Below are positions 55,195 to 62,762 of a DNA stretch of 64,000 bases, one piece after another. The notes under the pieces are model-generated. The model ran no database searches, was not told where the DNA came from, and was given only the letters and a program-made list of their open reading frames with translations. The first letter of the stretch is position 1. Each line of letters begins with the position of its first letter. The position numbers and the translations under genes are program-made. Source of the DNA: Nocardioides kongjuensis (GTDB lineage Bacteria > Actinomycetota > Actinomycetes > Propionibacteriales > Nocardioidaceae); contig NZ_JACCBF010000001.1 of the NCBI RefSeq assembly GCF_013409625.1, forward strand, positions 4,715,001 through 4,779,000, written 5' to 3'.

Positions 55195-56484
55195 TCAAGC
55201 AGGCTGGGTCGCGGTGGCGTCCAGCCGGGTCAGGTGCCGCTCGGCGGCGCGGGCGGCCGGGTGGATGAGCACGGCCGCGACCAGGACGATCCCGGCGATC
55301 ACGAGCCAGCCCGGGGTGCCCCACTCCATGGCCAGGAAGGTGTACGCCGCAGGGGCCCAGACCGTGCCGAGCGTGTAGCCGAGCTGCGAGACGCCCTGGT
55401 ACTCGCCGCGCCGCGCGGGATCGGACAGCTCGGCCTGCAGGCCCCACTCGCCGGCCGACTGGAACAGCTCGGCGCCGGTCACCGTGACGTGGCCGATCCA
55501 GACCAGCGCGATCGTCACCCAGCCGACGGTGTCGTGGGTGACCAGCACGATCCCGCAGGACAGCACGAAGAAGAACGCCCCGCGGCGCTGGGCGCGCAGC
55601 GAGTCGGCCACCGTCGTGACGCCGCGGGCGGCGGCGACCTGCAGCAGCACCGCCATCACCGTGTTGGTGCCGAACAGCCACGCCAGCAGCACGTGCGGTG
55701 CGTCGGTCTCCTCGACGAGCCACAGCGGGATCACGACGTTGAGCAGCACCTGGTGGGTGCCGAGGACGCCGCCGCAGACCGCCATGGCGACGTAGCCCTT
55801 GTTGCGCAGTGCGCTGCGCCGGTCGCCGCGCACGCCGTCCACGGCCGTGTCGAGGACCTCCTCCAGCGGTGCCTCCTCGGCGTGGTGTGCGACGGAGGGC
55901 AGCCGGGAGACCAGGGTGGCGTTGAGGATGAGCAGTGCGGCGGTCGCCACCGGCACGGCGCGGATCACGTGGTCGTCGTTGGTCGCCAGGGCGATGCCGG
56001 CGAGCAGTGCGCCGAGCGTGTAGCCGACGTTGCGGGCCGCGCGGAAGTAGGCGTTGGAGGAGACGCGCTCCTCGCGCGGGAAGACGTCGAAGCGGTAGGC
56101 GTTGCGGGCCGACCGGCTCGCCGACGTCACGTTCTCCAGCACGATCATCATCGCGATGAACGTGAGCAGACCGCCGACGGTCAGCCAGGCCAGGTAGAGC
56201 AGTGCCTCGACCAGCGAGGCGATCGCCCAGACCCGCTTGGCGCCGTACCTGTCGGAGAGCTTGCCCAGTGGTACGGCGAGCAGGAAGGTCACCAGGCCCG
56301 CGACGGACAGGCCCAGGCCGACCCGGGCCGCGGAGAGCCCGACGATCTGCGTGAAGAACACCGCGCTTCCGGTGAGGAAGACCCCGTCGCCGAAGGCGGA
56401 GAGGACGGACTGGCCGGACAGGCGGCGGACGAGCGGGGTGGGTCCGGCGAGGCGGGCGACCCGGTCCGAGAGAAGGGTGGGCAT
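55195..56484 (-). CDS. MFS transporter (paralogue A)
   Basis: The 429-residue protein has twelve predicted helices and the MFS loop motif GKLSDRYGAKRVW. It shares long identical phrases with the transporter at 59457-60767 (NVVIPLWLVEETDAP, LLAWLFGTNTV, WIGHVTVTGAELFQSA), so the two are paralogues. Substrate unknown. It lies downstream of the MAPEG gene on the same strand with a 60-nt gap and may be part of the same transcript. Confidence 0.85.
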   Translation of the reverse strand: MPTLLSDRVARLAGPTPLVRRLSGQSVLSAFGDGVFLTGSAVFFTQIVGLSAARVGLGLSVAGLVTFLLAVPLGKLSDRYGAKRVWAIASLVEALLYLAWLTVGGLLTFIAMMIVLENVTSASRSARNAYRFDVFPREERVSSNAYFRAARNVGYTLGALLAGIALATNDDHVIRAVPVATAALLILNATLVSRLPSVAHHAEEAPLEEVLDTAVDGVRGDRRSALRNKGYVAMAVCGGVLGTHQVLLNVVIPLWLVEETDAPHVLLAWLFGTNTVMAVLLQVAAARGVTTVADSLRAQRRGAFFFVLSCGIVLVTHDTVGWVTIALVWIGHVTVTGAELFQSAGEWGLQAELSDPARRGEYQGVSQLGYTLGTVWAPAAYTFLAMEWGTPGWLVIAGIVLVAAVLIHPAARAAERHLTRLDATATQPA

Positions 56485-56544
56485 CGAGAGGAGAACCTAT
56501 GCCCCGCGCCCGCCGGGTGTCGAAGGACTTCCGGGGGATCCGGG

Positions 56545-56937
56545 TCACATCGCGACGAGTGCCGTCACGCCGAGCGCGACGCCGGACAGGTAGGTCAGCA
56601 TCGCGCCGGAGTCGCGGACCGGGCCGTGCGCGGCGAGCGTCCAGGTCAGCATGCCGAAGGCGTGCACGAACCGGGCCGTGGTGGCGGCGACGGCCAGCGC
56701 GTCGAGCCACCATCCGTCGGTCAGTGTCGAGCAGACGACGAGGAGAACGACGAGCGTCGGGACGTACTCGGCGGCGTTGCCGTGCGCCCGCTGCGCGATG
56801 AGCAGGCGGTCGGCCGGGTCGGTCGGCATCTGCGGCCCCTCCGCGCCCCGGATCGCCCGGTGCCGGGTGACGTTGGCGCCGAGGACGAACAGCAGGATGC
56901 CCATCAGGGCGATGCAGGTGATCACGATGGTGCTCAT
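56545..56937 (-). CDS. MAPEG-family membrane protein
   Basis: The 130-residue, four-helix protein has RAHGNAAEYVPTLVVLLV (the MAPEG glutathione-binding helix pattern with R..NxxE) and RFVHAFGMLTWT. MAPEG enzymes are membrane glutathione transferases or isomerases; in bacteria a thiol cofactor is presumed. The ATG overlaps the GshB-like stop by 4 nt, so it belongs to the EgtA-like/GshB-like operon, which could supply that thiol. Confidence 0.85.
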   Translation of the reverse strand: MSTIVITCIALMGILLFVLGANVTRHRAIRGAEGPQMPTDPADRLLIAQRAHGNAAEYVPTLVVLLVVCSTLTDGWWLDALAVAATTARFVHAFGMLTWTLAAHGPVRDSGAMLTYLSGVALGVTALVAM

Positions 56938-57923
56938 GCGATGGCCTCTTCTCTCGGGAGGACGTGCGGGAGGACGTGGGGGAGGAGCCGGCGCAGGGTC
57001 GCGCCGGACAGGTCGGTGCCCAGCAGGGCGTCGGTCTTGCTCGTGCCGCCGGGGCAGGTCACGTTGACCTCGATCAGCCGGCCGTCGATCACGTCGAGGC
57101 CGGCGACGGCGATGCCGTGGCGGGCGAGCAGCGGGGCGACCGCGGCGACGATGCGCCGGTCGGCGGCGTCGACGCTCGCGGGCGCGGACGGCGGACCGAT
57201 CCGGAAGTCACCGGGCTCGAGGTGCCGCAGCACCGCTCCGATCAGCTCGCCGTCGACGAGGAACAGCCGCTTGTTGCCGCGGGACACGGCACCGAGGTGG
57301 GCCTGGGCGATCACGTGCCGCCGGCCGCCGGAGGTCGCCGACTCGGCCAGCGCCCGGGCGGCCGCGTCGTCGTGGAGCAGCCACACGTCGAGACCGCCGA
57401 AGCCGTCGACCGGCTTCACCACCACCGCGCCGTGCTCGGCCACGAACCGCCGTACCTGCTCGGGATCCGGGCTCACCAGGGTCGGTGGGCACAGCTCCGG
57501 GAAGCGCAGTGCGACCAGCTTCTCGTGCAGCGCCCGCACGCCCGCCGGTCGGTTGACGACGCGGGTGCCGGCGGACTCGACCAGGTCGAGGAGGTAGGTC
57601 GTGTGCAGGTACCGCGCGTCGACCGGCGGGTCGATCCGCAGCAGCACGAGCTGGGCGGTGGCGGCGACGTCGACCGTGCCCGGTGACCCGACGTGGCACC
57701 AGGGGCTGCTGACCCGCCACCGGTGGTCGCCCCCGCGGCTGCGCGGCCCGATCGTCACCGGGGCGGCCCGGGCGACCACGCGCCCGGCGCGCACCTCGAG
57801 GTCCTCGGGCGTGCAGACCCGGACGGCGATGCCGAGGTCCTGGGCCGCGGCGACCAGGCCGACGGTCGCGTCGACCGCCGGGTCCAGGCCGGCCCACGGG
57901 TCGGCGACGACCAGGATGCTCAC
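56934..57923 (-). CDS. GshB-like ATP-grasp ligase
   Basis: The 329-residue protein resembles prokaryotic glutathione synthetase: LLRIDPPVDARYLHTTYLLDL (about 94-114), RVVNRPAGVRALHEKL, VVVKPVDGFGGLDVWLL (about 167-183) and EVNVTCPGG (285-293) correspond to the substrate and ATP-grasp motifs. It probably adds an amino acid, glycine in GshB, to a gamma-glutamylcysteine-type substrate. GTG 57923 overlaps the stop of a 24-codon ORF. Actinobacteria mostly use mycothiol, so the product is uncertain; another peptide-like thiol is possible. Confidence 0.8.
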   Translation of the reverse strand: MSILVVADPWAGLDPAVDATVGLVAAAQDLGIAVRVCTPEDLEVRAGRVVARAAPVTIGPRSRGGDHRWRVSSPWCHVGSPGTVDVAATAQLVLLRIDPPVDARYLHTTYLLDLVESAGTRVVNRPAGVRALHEKLVALRFPELCPPTLVSPDPEQVRRFVAEHGAVVVKPVDGFGGLDVWLLHDDAAARALAESATSGGRRHVIAQAHLGAVSRGNKRLFLVDGELIGAVLRHLEPGDFRIGPPSAPASVDAADRRIVAAVAPLLARHGIAVAGLDVIDGRLIEVNVTCPGGTSKTDALLGTDLSGATLRRLLPHVLPHVLPREEAIA

Positions 57924-57994
57924 CGGGGTCCCCGCGACGTCGTGTGCCGGGGGAGCGCAGCGGGCCAGGCGCAGGACTTCGTGGGGTGGTTCAC
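57920..57994 (-). CDS. 24-residue coupled ORF between EgtA-like and GshB-like genes
   Basis: The GTG overlaps the stop of the EgtA-like gene (GTGA) and the TGA overlaps the GTG of the GshB-like gene. The product reads VNHPTK-S-CA-W-PAAL-P-R-H-TTS-R-GPR, matching the hemB leader ORF (42647-42721) in 17 or more aligned residues and 64 of 75 bases. The stem CCCCACGA/TCGCGGGG again covers the downstream ribosome binding site. Either a tiny protein or a translational relay. Confidence 0.65.
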   Translation of the reverse strand: MNHPTKSCAWPAALPRHTTSRGPR

Positions 57995-58965
57995 GCCGCT
58001 GCCCTCCGCGTGGAGCCGGCCAGCAGGGCCAGCCCGCGCCCGGCGTCGCAGGTGCCCGCGGCGGCGTCGGCCCAGTGCTCGGCGAGCCGGTCGCGCTCGC
58101 CGGAGAGCGAGGCGAGGGCGGCGCGACGGTGCTCGTCGTCGTACAGGAGGCGGGCGAGGCCGTGCAGCAGGTCGGCGACCTCGCGGGCCGGACGGGCGTC
58201 GGGGAAGCGGACCTCCAGGTAGCGCCCGCGGGGGCGCACCGGCGGGAACAGGGTGCTCAGGTGCGCCTCGACGCCCGCGCCGAGGAAGTCGGTGGCCCCG
58301 GCCGCGAACGAGGCGTACGCCGTGACCGGGTCCTCGCCGTGCAGCAGCCGGTCGTCGAAGGCGGTGCGCCCCGGGTCGACCGACAGCCAGGTGGTGAGCC
58401 GGCCATCGGGGCCGGTGCTGCGCGCGGTCGCGGCGGCGAGGAACGGGCCGGCGAGCAGCAGCACGCGCCACTGCTCGACGCCGGCGGAACCCGGCCACCA
58501 GTCCAGGCAGGCCTGGGTGGAGGCGGTGGACCGCATCATCCGGCGTCCGGCCGGGCCGACCGCGTCGAGGTGGCGCTCCATGGCGTCGTACCGCGGGGTG
58601 CGCAGGCGTCGCGGCGTGGCCGGCTCGCAGCGACGGACCGGCCGGGCGTCGAGGACGATCGAGTGCGGCTGGAGGTCGCGCCCGAGCGCGTCGGTGACCT
58701 CGGCGAGGTGCCGGGCGGCGGCGTCGGGTGACGGGGCGGACGGCAGGCTGAGCTCCACCTGGCCGCCGGGCTCGAAGCTCAACCACGGCGCGTACCAGCG
58801 GCCTGCGGTCGCCTCGCGGACCCGCGCCGGCGCGACGCTGCCACCGCTGAACAGGCCCATCGCGAAGAGCTCCTGCTCGACGGCGACCCGCACCGTCCGG
58901 GTGCTGCCGGGCAGCTGCGGGCGGAACAGCCGGGCCACTGCGGACCGGATCGATCGTGCATCCAT
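57991..58965 (-). CDS. EgtA-like glutamate-cysteine ligase
   Basis: The 324-residue protein has the GCS2/EgtA hallmarks VAVEQELF (27-34), SFEPGGQVELS (63-73), MMRSTASTQACLDW (143-156) and HLSTLFPPVRPRGRYLEVR (234-252). EgtA makes gamma-glutamylcysteine for ergothioneine; here no egtB-E genes are near, and a GshB-like ligase follows, so a gamma-glutamylcysteine or glutathione-type product is inferred. It is shorter than EgtA (about 430). ATG 58965 has AGGAG upstream. It heads the operon opposite the MarR gene. Confidence 0.82.
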   Translation of the reverse strand: MDARSIRSAVARLFRPQLPGSTRTVRVAVEQELFAMGLFSGGSVAPARVREATAGRWYAPWLSFEPGGQVELSLPSAPSPDAAARHLAEVTDALGRDLQPHSIVLDARPVRRCEPATPRRLRTPRYDAMERHLDAVGPAGRRMMRSTASTQACLDWWPGSAGVEQWRVLLLAGPFLAAATARSTGPDGRLTTWLSVDPGRTAFDDRLLHGEDPVTAYASFAAGATDFLGAGVEAHLSTLFPPVRPRGRYLEVRFPDARPAREVADLLHGLARLLYDDEHRRAALASLSGERDRLAEHWADAAAGTCDAGRGLALLAGSTRRAAA

Positions 58966-58975
58966 GGCATCTCCT

Positions 58976-59017
58976 GATAATGTAAGGCTGCCTGTCGATA
59001 ATGGAAGGTAACCTGTC
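58976..59017. promoter_or_regulatory. two 21-bp tandem operators, EgtA-like/MarR gap
   Basis: GATAATGTAAGGCTGCCTGTC (58976-58996) and GATAATGGAAGGTAACCTGTC (58997-59017) are direct repeats at a 21-bp period, two helix turns, each with an internal AAGG-N3-CCT dyad. They fill the 55-bp gap between the divergent EgtA-like and MarR genes. Likely sites of the MarR regulator. On the minus strand TACATT within the first repeat could be the operon's -10. Confidence 0.75.
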
Positions 59018-59020
59018 GAT

Positions 59021-59467
59021 ATGTCAAGAGAACTGATCCGGCCGGACCGGGAGCCGCTGATCGCGCTCGTCGACAAGACCGCTCGGGTGATGCGAGCGGA
59101 CATGGTCGCCGGTGCGCACCGCGCCGGGTTCGCCGAGGTCGCGCCGTCGCACAACGCGGTGTTCGCGACCCTGCCGCCCGAGGGCGCTCGCGCCGCCGAC
59201 ATGGCCGCCCGGGCCGGGATCACCCGCCAGTCGATGGGCGAGGTGGTCCGCGACATGGTGCGGCTGGGGATGCTCGAGATGGTCCCGGACCCGACGGACG
59301 GCCGGGCGAAGCTGGTGACCTACACCGACTACGGCAGGCAGGTCGCCCAGGCCGGCATGGACCACATCAACGCCCTCGACCGGATGTTCCGCGACGAGCT
59401 CGGCGAGGCGGAGTACGAGGCCGCACGCCGCGTCCTCGCGCGCGTCCGGGAGCTGCTCACGCCGTGA
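59021..59467 (+). CDS. MarR-family regulator
   Basis: The 148-residue protein has a MarR winged helix (RAADMAARAGITRQSMGEVVRDMVRLGMLEMVPDPTDGRAKLV in consecutive segments) with dimerisation helices at both ends. No conserved redox Cys is present, so OhrR-like peroxide sensing is unlikely. It is divergent from the EgtA-like operon across paired 21-bp repeats, and is the probable repressor. The 3' end overlaps the convergent MFS gene by 11 bp. Confidence 0.88.
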   Translation: MSRELIRPDREPLIALVDKTARVMRADMVAGAHRAGFAEVAPSHNAVFATLPPEGARAADMAARAGITRQSMGEVVRDMVRLGMLEMVPDPTDGRAKLVTYTDYGRQVAQAGMDHINALDRMFRDELGEAEYEAARRVLARVRELLTP

Positions 59468-60767
59468 CCGTGGGCGCGTGCTCCCCGTCGTCGACCGAGC
59501 GGAAGTTCCGCTCGGCGAAGCGGCGTGCCGCCCGCACCGAGGGCCCCAGCCCGATCGAGGCGGCGAGGATGATCGCGGCGATCACCAGCCACCCCTCGGC
59601 GCCCCAGGTCAGGGCGAGGAAGGTGTAGACCGCCGGCGACCACTGGAAGCCCAGGGCGCCGGCGACCTCCTGGACGCCCTGGTACTCCCCGCGCCGGTCG
59701 GGGTCGGAGAGCTCGGCCTCGAACGACCAGCTGGCCGCCGAGATGGCGAGCTCGGCGCCGGTCACGGTCACGTGCCCGAGCCAGACGAGCAGCATGGTGA
59801 TCAGGCCGACCGTCGAGTGGGTGATCATCGTGATGACGCACGAGGTCACGAAGAAGGCCGAGGAGATCCACACGTAGCGCAGGGCGTCGTCGAGGGTCCG
59901 CACGCCCTTGGAGGTGTAGGCGGGCAGGAAGATGCACAGCACCGTGTTGGTGCCGAACAGCCAGGCGAGCAGGACCTGCGGCGCGTCGGTGGCCTCGACC
60001 AGCCACAGCGGGATCACGACGTTGAGCAGGATCTGGTTGGTCCACATCACGCCGAGGAAGAAGGTCGTGAGGATCCAGCCGACGTTGCGCAGTGGTCCGG
60101 GGCCGGAGGGCCGGACGCGGGCCTCGCCGCTGGAGACCCGCAGGTCGTGCGGCGCGGCGGGCAGTCGGGTGATGCCCACGGCGTTGAGCACCATCAGCAC
60201 CGCCGTGACCACCGGGGTCCACCGGATCACCTCGAGGCTGCCCGTGGCGAGCGCGAGGCCACCGACCAGGGCGCCGAAGGTGTGGCCGATGTTGAGCCAG
60301 GAGTACATGTAGGACTGTGTCTGGACCCGGGTCTCGGGCGGCAGCACGTCGTAGACGTAGGCCTGGTGGCTCGACCGGCCGAAGGCGGTGAAGGCGCCCA
60401 TCAGCGCGGCCGCGACGACGTACTGCCCGAAGCCGTCGACGAACGGCAGCGCGAGGAACACCAGCGCGCGGGCCACCGCCTGCGCCGCCCAGATCCGCTT
60501 GGGCCCGACGCGGTCGATGATCCGGCCCGCCGGGTAGGAGAACGCGAACTGCGCGATGCCCATGATCGTCAGCGCCAGGCCGGCGCGACCCGCGGACATG
60601 CCCACGACCTTCGTGAGGAACACCGCGCTGCCTGTCATGAACGCGCTCTCGCCGAGCGCGAAGACCATGCCCTGGGTCGCGAGTCGTCGCGGGAGACCGG
60701 CAGGTGGCATCAGGCGGGCGAAGAACCCGCGCGGATCGCCCGAGAGAGGAGTGCTCATCACGGACAT
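59457..60767 (-). CDS. MFS transporter (paralogue B)
   Basis: The 436-residue protein has twelve predicted helices and the motif AGRIIDRVGPKRIWAAQ. NVVIPLWLVEATDAP, LLAWLFGTNTV and WLGHVTVTGAELAISA match the paralogue at 55195-56484. Substrate unknown. ATG 60767 or ATG 60758; the longer one is listed. It is convergent with the MarR gene and divergent from menE. Confidence 0.85.
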   Translation of the reverse strand: MSVMSTPLSGDPRGFFARLMPPAGLPRRLATQGMVFALGESAFMTGSAVFLTKVVGMSAGRAGLALTIMGIAQFAFSYPAGRIIDRVGPKRIWAAQAVARALVFLALPFVDGFGQYVVAAALMGAFTAFGRSSHQAYVYDVLPPETRVQTQSYMYSWLNIGHTFGALVGGLALATGSLEVIRWTPVVTAVLMVLNAVGITRLPAAPHDLRVSSGEARVRPSGPGPLRNVGWILTTFFLGVMWTNQILLNVVIPLWLVEATDAPQVLLAWLFGTNTVLCIFLPAYTSKGVRTLDDALRYVWISSAFFVTSCVITMITHSTVGLITMLLVWLGHVTVTGAELAISAASWSFEAELSDPDRRGEYQGVQEVAGALGFQWSPAVYTFLALTWGAEGWLVIAAIILAASIGLGPSVRAARRFAERNFRSVDDGEHAPTVTA

Positions 60768-60795
60768 GATCTCGCCGGGGACTAGCGTCTGTCGC

Positions 60796-61806
60796 GTGGA
60801 TTTCTGGTCGCCCGACGCAACGCCTGTCAGCGTGGTGGCGCAGGCGCGTGCCTGGCTCGACGGTCCCGACGACGTCGACCTGGTCGTCGCCACGTCCGGG
60901 TCGACCGGGCAGCCCAAGCGGGTGCGGGTCCCGCGGGCCGCGGTGCTGGCGTCCGTCCGGGCCTCGGCCGCGCGGCTGGGCGCGAGCGGGCCGTGGGTGC
61001 TGGCCCTGCCGCCGTCGTACGTCGCGGGGGTGCAGGTCGTCGTCCGCTCGCTGGTCGCGGGCCACGAGCCGACGCTGCTCGAGCGCGACGGGTGGCCGAC
61101 CGGGGACGGGTGGTTCGTCTCGCTCGTGCCGACGCAGCTGACCCGGATGCTCTCCTCGGAGCCCGACCTGGAGGCGTTGCGGCGGGCGCACACGGTGCTG
61201 CTCGGCGGCGGCCCGATCGGCGCCTCACTGCGCGCGCGGGCCGCGGACGCCGGCGTGCACGTCGTCGCGACCTACGGCTCGGCGGAGACCGCCGGCGGCT
61301 GCGTGTACGACGGGATGCCGCTCGACGGGGTCGCCGTGGCGCTGGGGGAGGGCGGCCGGATCCGGATCGCCGGGCCCACCCTCTTCACCGGGTACGACGG
61401 CCGCCCGGACCTGACCGCTGAGGTGCTCGTCGGCGGCTGGTTCCTGACCTCCGACGCCGGCCGACTCGACGAGGACGGACGGCTGGTCGTCATCGGGCGG
61501 GTCGACGACGTGATCGTCACGGGTGGGCTCAACGTGCCCGGGCCGGCGGTGGCCGAGAGGCTCCGCGGGCATGCTGGGGTCAGCGCGGCCGAGGTGCTCG
61601 GCGTACCGGATCCGGAGTGGGGCAACCGGGTCGTCGCCTTCGTCGTGGGCACGGCCGACCTGGAGGAGCTGCGGGACTGGGTGGGCGCCGCGCACCCGCG
61701 TGCCTGGGCGCCGCGTCAGCTGGTCCGGCTGGACGCGATCCCGCTGCTGGCCAACGGGAAGACCGACCGGCAGGCGCTGCTGGCGCTGGTGCAGGTGGGG
61801 CGATGA
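60796..61806 (+). CDS. menE: o-succinylbenzoate-CoA ligase
   Basis: MenE activates o-succinylbenzoate to its CoA ester in menaquinone synthesis. The 336-residue ANL enzyme is short, as in actinobacterial MenE: VVATSGSTGQPKRVRV, LVPTQLTRML, ATYGSAETAGGCVYDG, FLTSDAGRLDEDGR, IVTGGLNVPG and LLANGKTDRQALL. TAGCGT at 60783-60788 is 7 nt before GTG 60796 (leaderless pattern). menC overlaps the stop by 4 nt. Confidence 0.92.
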   Translation: MDFWSPDATPVSVVAQARAWLDGPDDVDLVVATSGSTGQPKRVRVPRAAVLASVRASAARLGASGPWVLALPPSYVAGVQVVVRSLVAGHEPTLLERDGWPTGDGWFVSLVPTQLTRMLSSEPDLEALRRAHTVLLGGGPIGASLRARAADAGVHVVATYGSAETAGGCVYDGMPLDGVAVALGEGGRIRIAGPTLFTGYDGRPDLTAEVLVGGWFLTSDAGRLDEDGRLVVIGRVDDVIVTGGLNVPGPAVAERLRGHAGVSAAEVLGVPDPEWGNRVVAFVVGTADLEELRDWVGAAHPRAWAPRQLVRLDAIPLLANGKTDRQALLALVQVGR

Positions 61807-62762
61807 GGGTCGTCTCGATCGCGATGCGGACCCGGTTCCGCGGGATCACGCTCCGCGAGGCGGCGCTGCTGCCCGGCGTGGCGGGGTGGGGGGAGTGGAG
61901 CCCGTTCCTGGAGTACCCGCCCGAGGTGGCCGAGCCGTGGCTGCGCTGCGCCGAGGAGGCGGCAGCGGGGTTGTGGCCGGCACCCCTGCGTGACCGGGTC
62001 CCGGTCAACGTGACCGTGCCGGCGGTCGGGCCCGAGCGGGCGCACGAGATCGTGCTCGCCGGCGGCTGCCGGACCGCCAAGGTCAAGGTCGCCGAGCCCG
62101 GACAGGTCCTCGCCGAGGAGGAGGCCCGGCTGGAGGCGGTCAGGGACGCGCTCGACACCCTCGGCCCCGGCGGCCGGATCCGCGTCGACGCCAACGGCGG
62201 CTGGTCCGTCGACGAGGCGGTCGCCGCGATCGGCCGGCTGGACCGGGCTGCCGGCGGCCTGGAGTACGCCGAGCAGCCGGTCGCGTCCGTCGAGGACCTC
62301 GCGCTCGTGCGGCGCCGGGTGTCCGTGCCGGTCGCGGCCGACGAGTCGATCCGCCGCGCCGAGGACCCCTACCGGGTGCGCGAGCTCGACGCGGCCGACA
62401 TCGCGGTGCTCAAGGTGCAGCCGCTGGGCGGGGTCCGCGCGTGCCTGGAGATCGCCGAGCGGATCGGCCTGCCCGTCGTGGTCTCCAGCGCGCTGGAGAC
62501 CTCCGTCGGGATCGCGGCCGGCGTCGCGCTCGCGGCCGCCCTGCCCGAGCTGCCGTACGCCTGCGGTCTCGCCACGGTGCAGCTGCTCACCGGCGACGTC
62601 GTGGACGACTCGCTGCTGCCGGTCGGCGGTGCCCTGCCCGTCGTACGACCTGCGGTCGAGGCGGCGCGGCTCGACGCCCTCGCGGCCGCGCCGGAGCGGG
62701 TGGCGCACTGGGAGGCCCGGCTCGCGCAGGTGCGGGCGGTGCGGAAGGATCAGCGTCCATGA
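61803..62762 (+). CDS. menC: o-succinylbenzoate synthase
   Basis: MenC dehydrates SHCHC to o-succinylbenzoate. The 319-residue enolase-superfamily enzyme has TAKVKVAEPGQ (first Lys), IRVDANGGW, YAEQPV, VAADESIRR and AVLKVQPLGGVRACLE (metal and Lys residues), and SSALETSVG. Both flanking overlaps (ATGA with menE and with menD) show a menE-menC-menD operon. Confidence 0.94.
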   Translation: MRVVSIAMRTRFRGITLREAALLPGVAGWGEWSPFLEYPPEVAEPWLRCAEEAAAGLWPAPLRDRVPVNVTVPAVGPERAHEIVLAGGCRTAKVKVAEPGQVLAEEEARLEAVRDALDTLGPGGRIRVDANGGWSVDEAVAAIGRLDRAAGGLEYAEQPVASVEDLALVRRRVSVPVAADESIRRAEDPYRVRELDAADIAVLKVQPLGGVRACLEIAERIGLPVVVSSALETSVGIAAGVALAAALPELPYACGLATVQLLTGDVVDDSLLPVGGALPVVRPAVEAARLDALAAAPERVAHWEARLAQVRAVRKDQRP

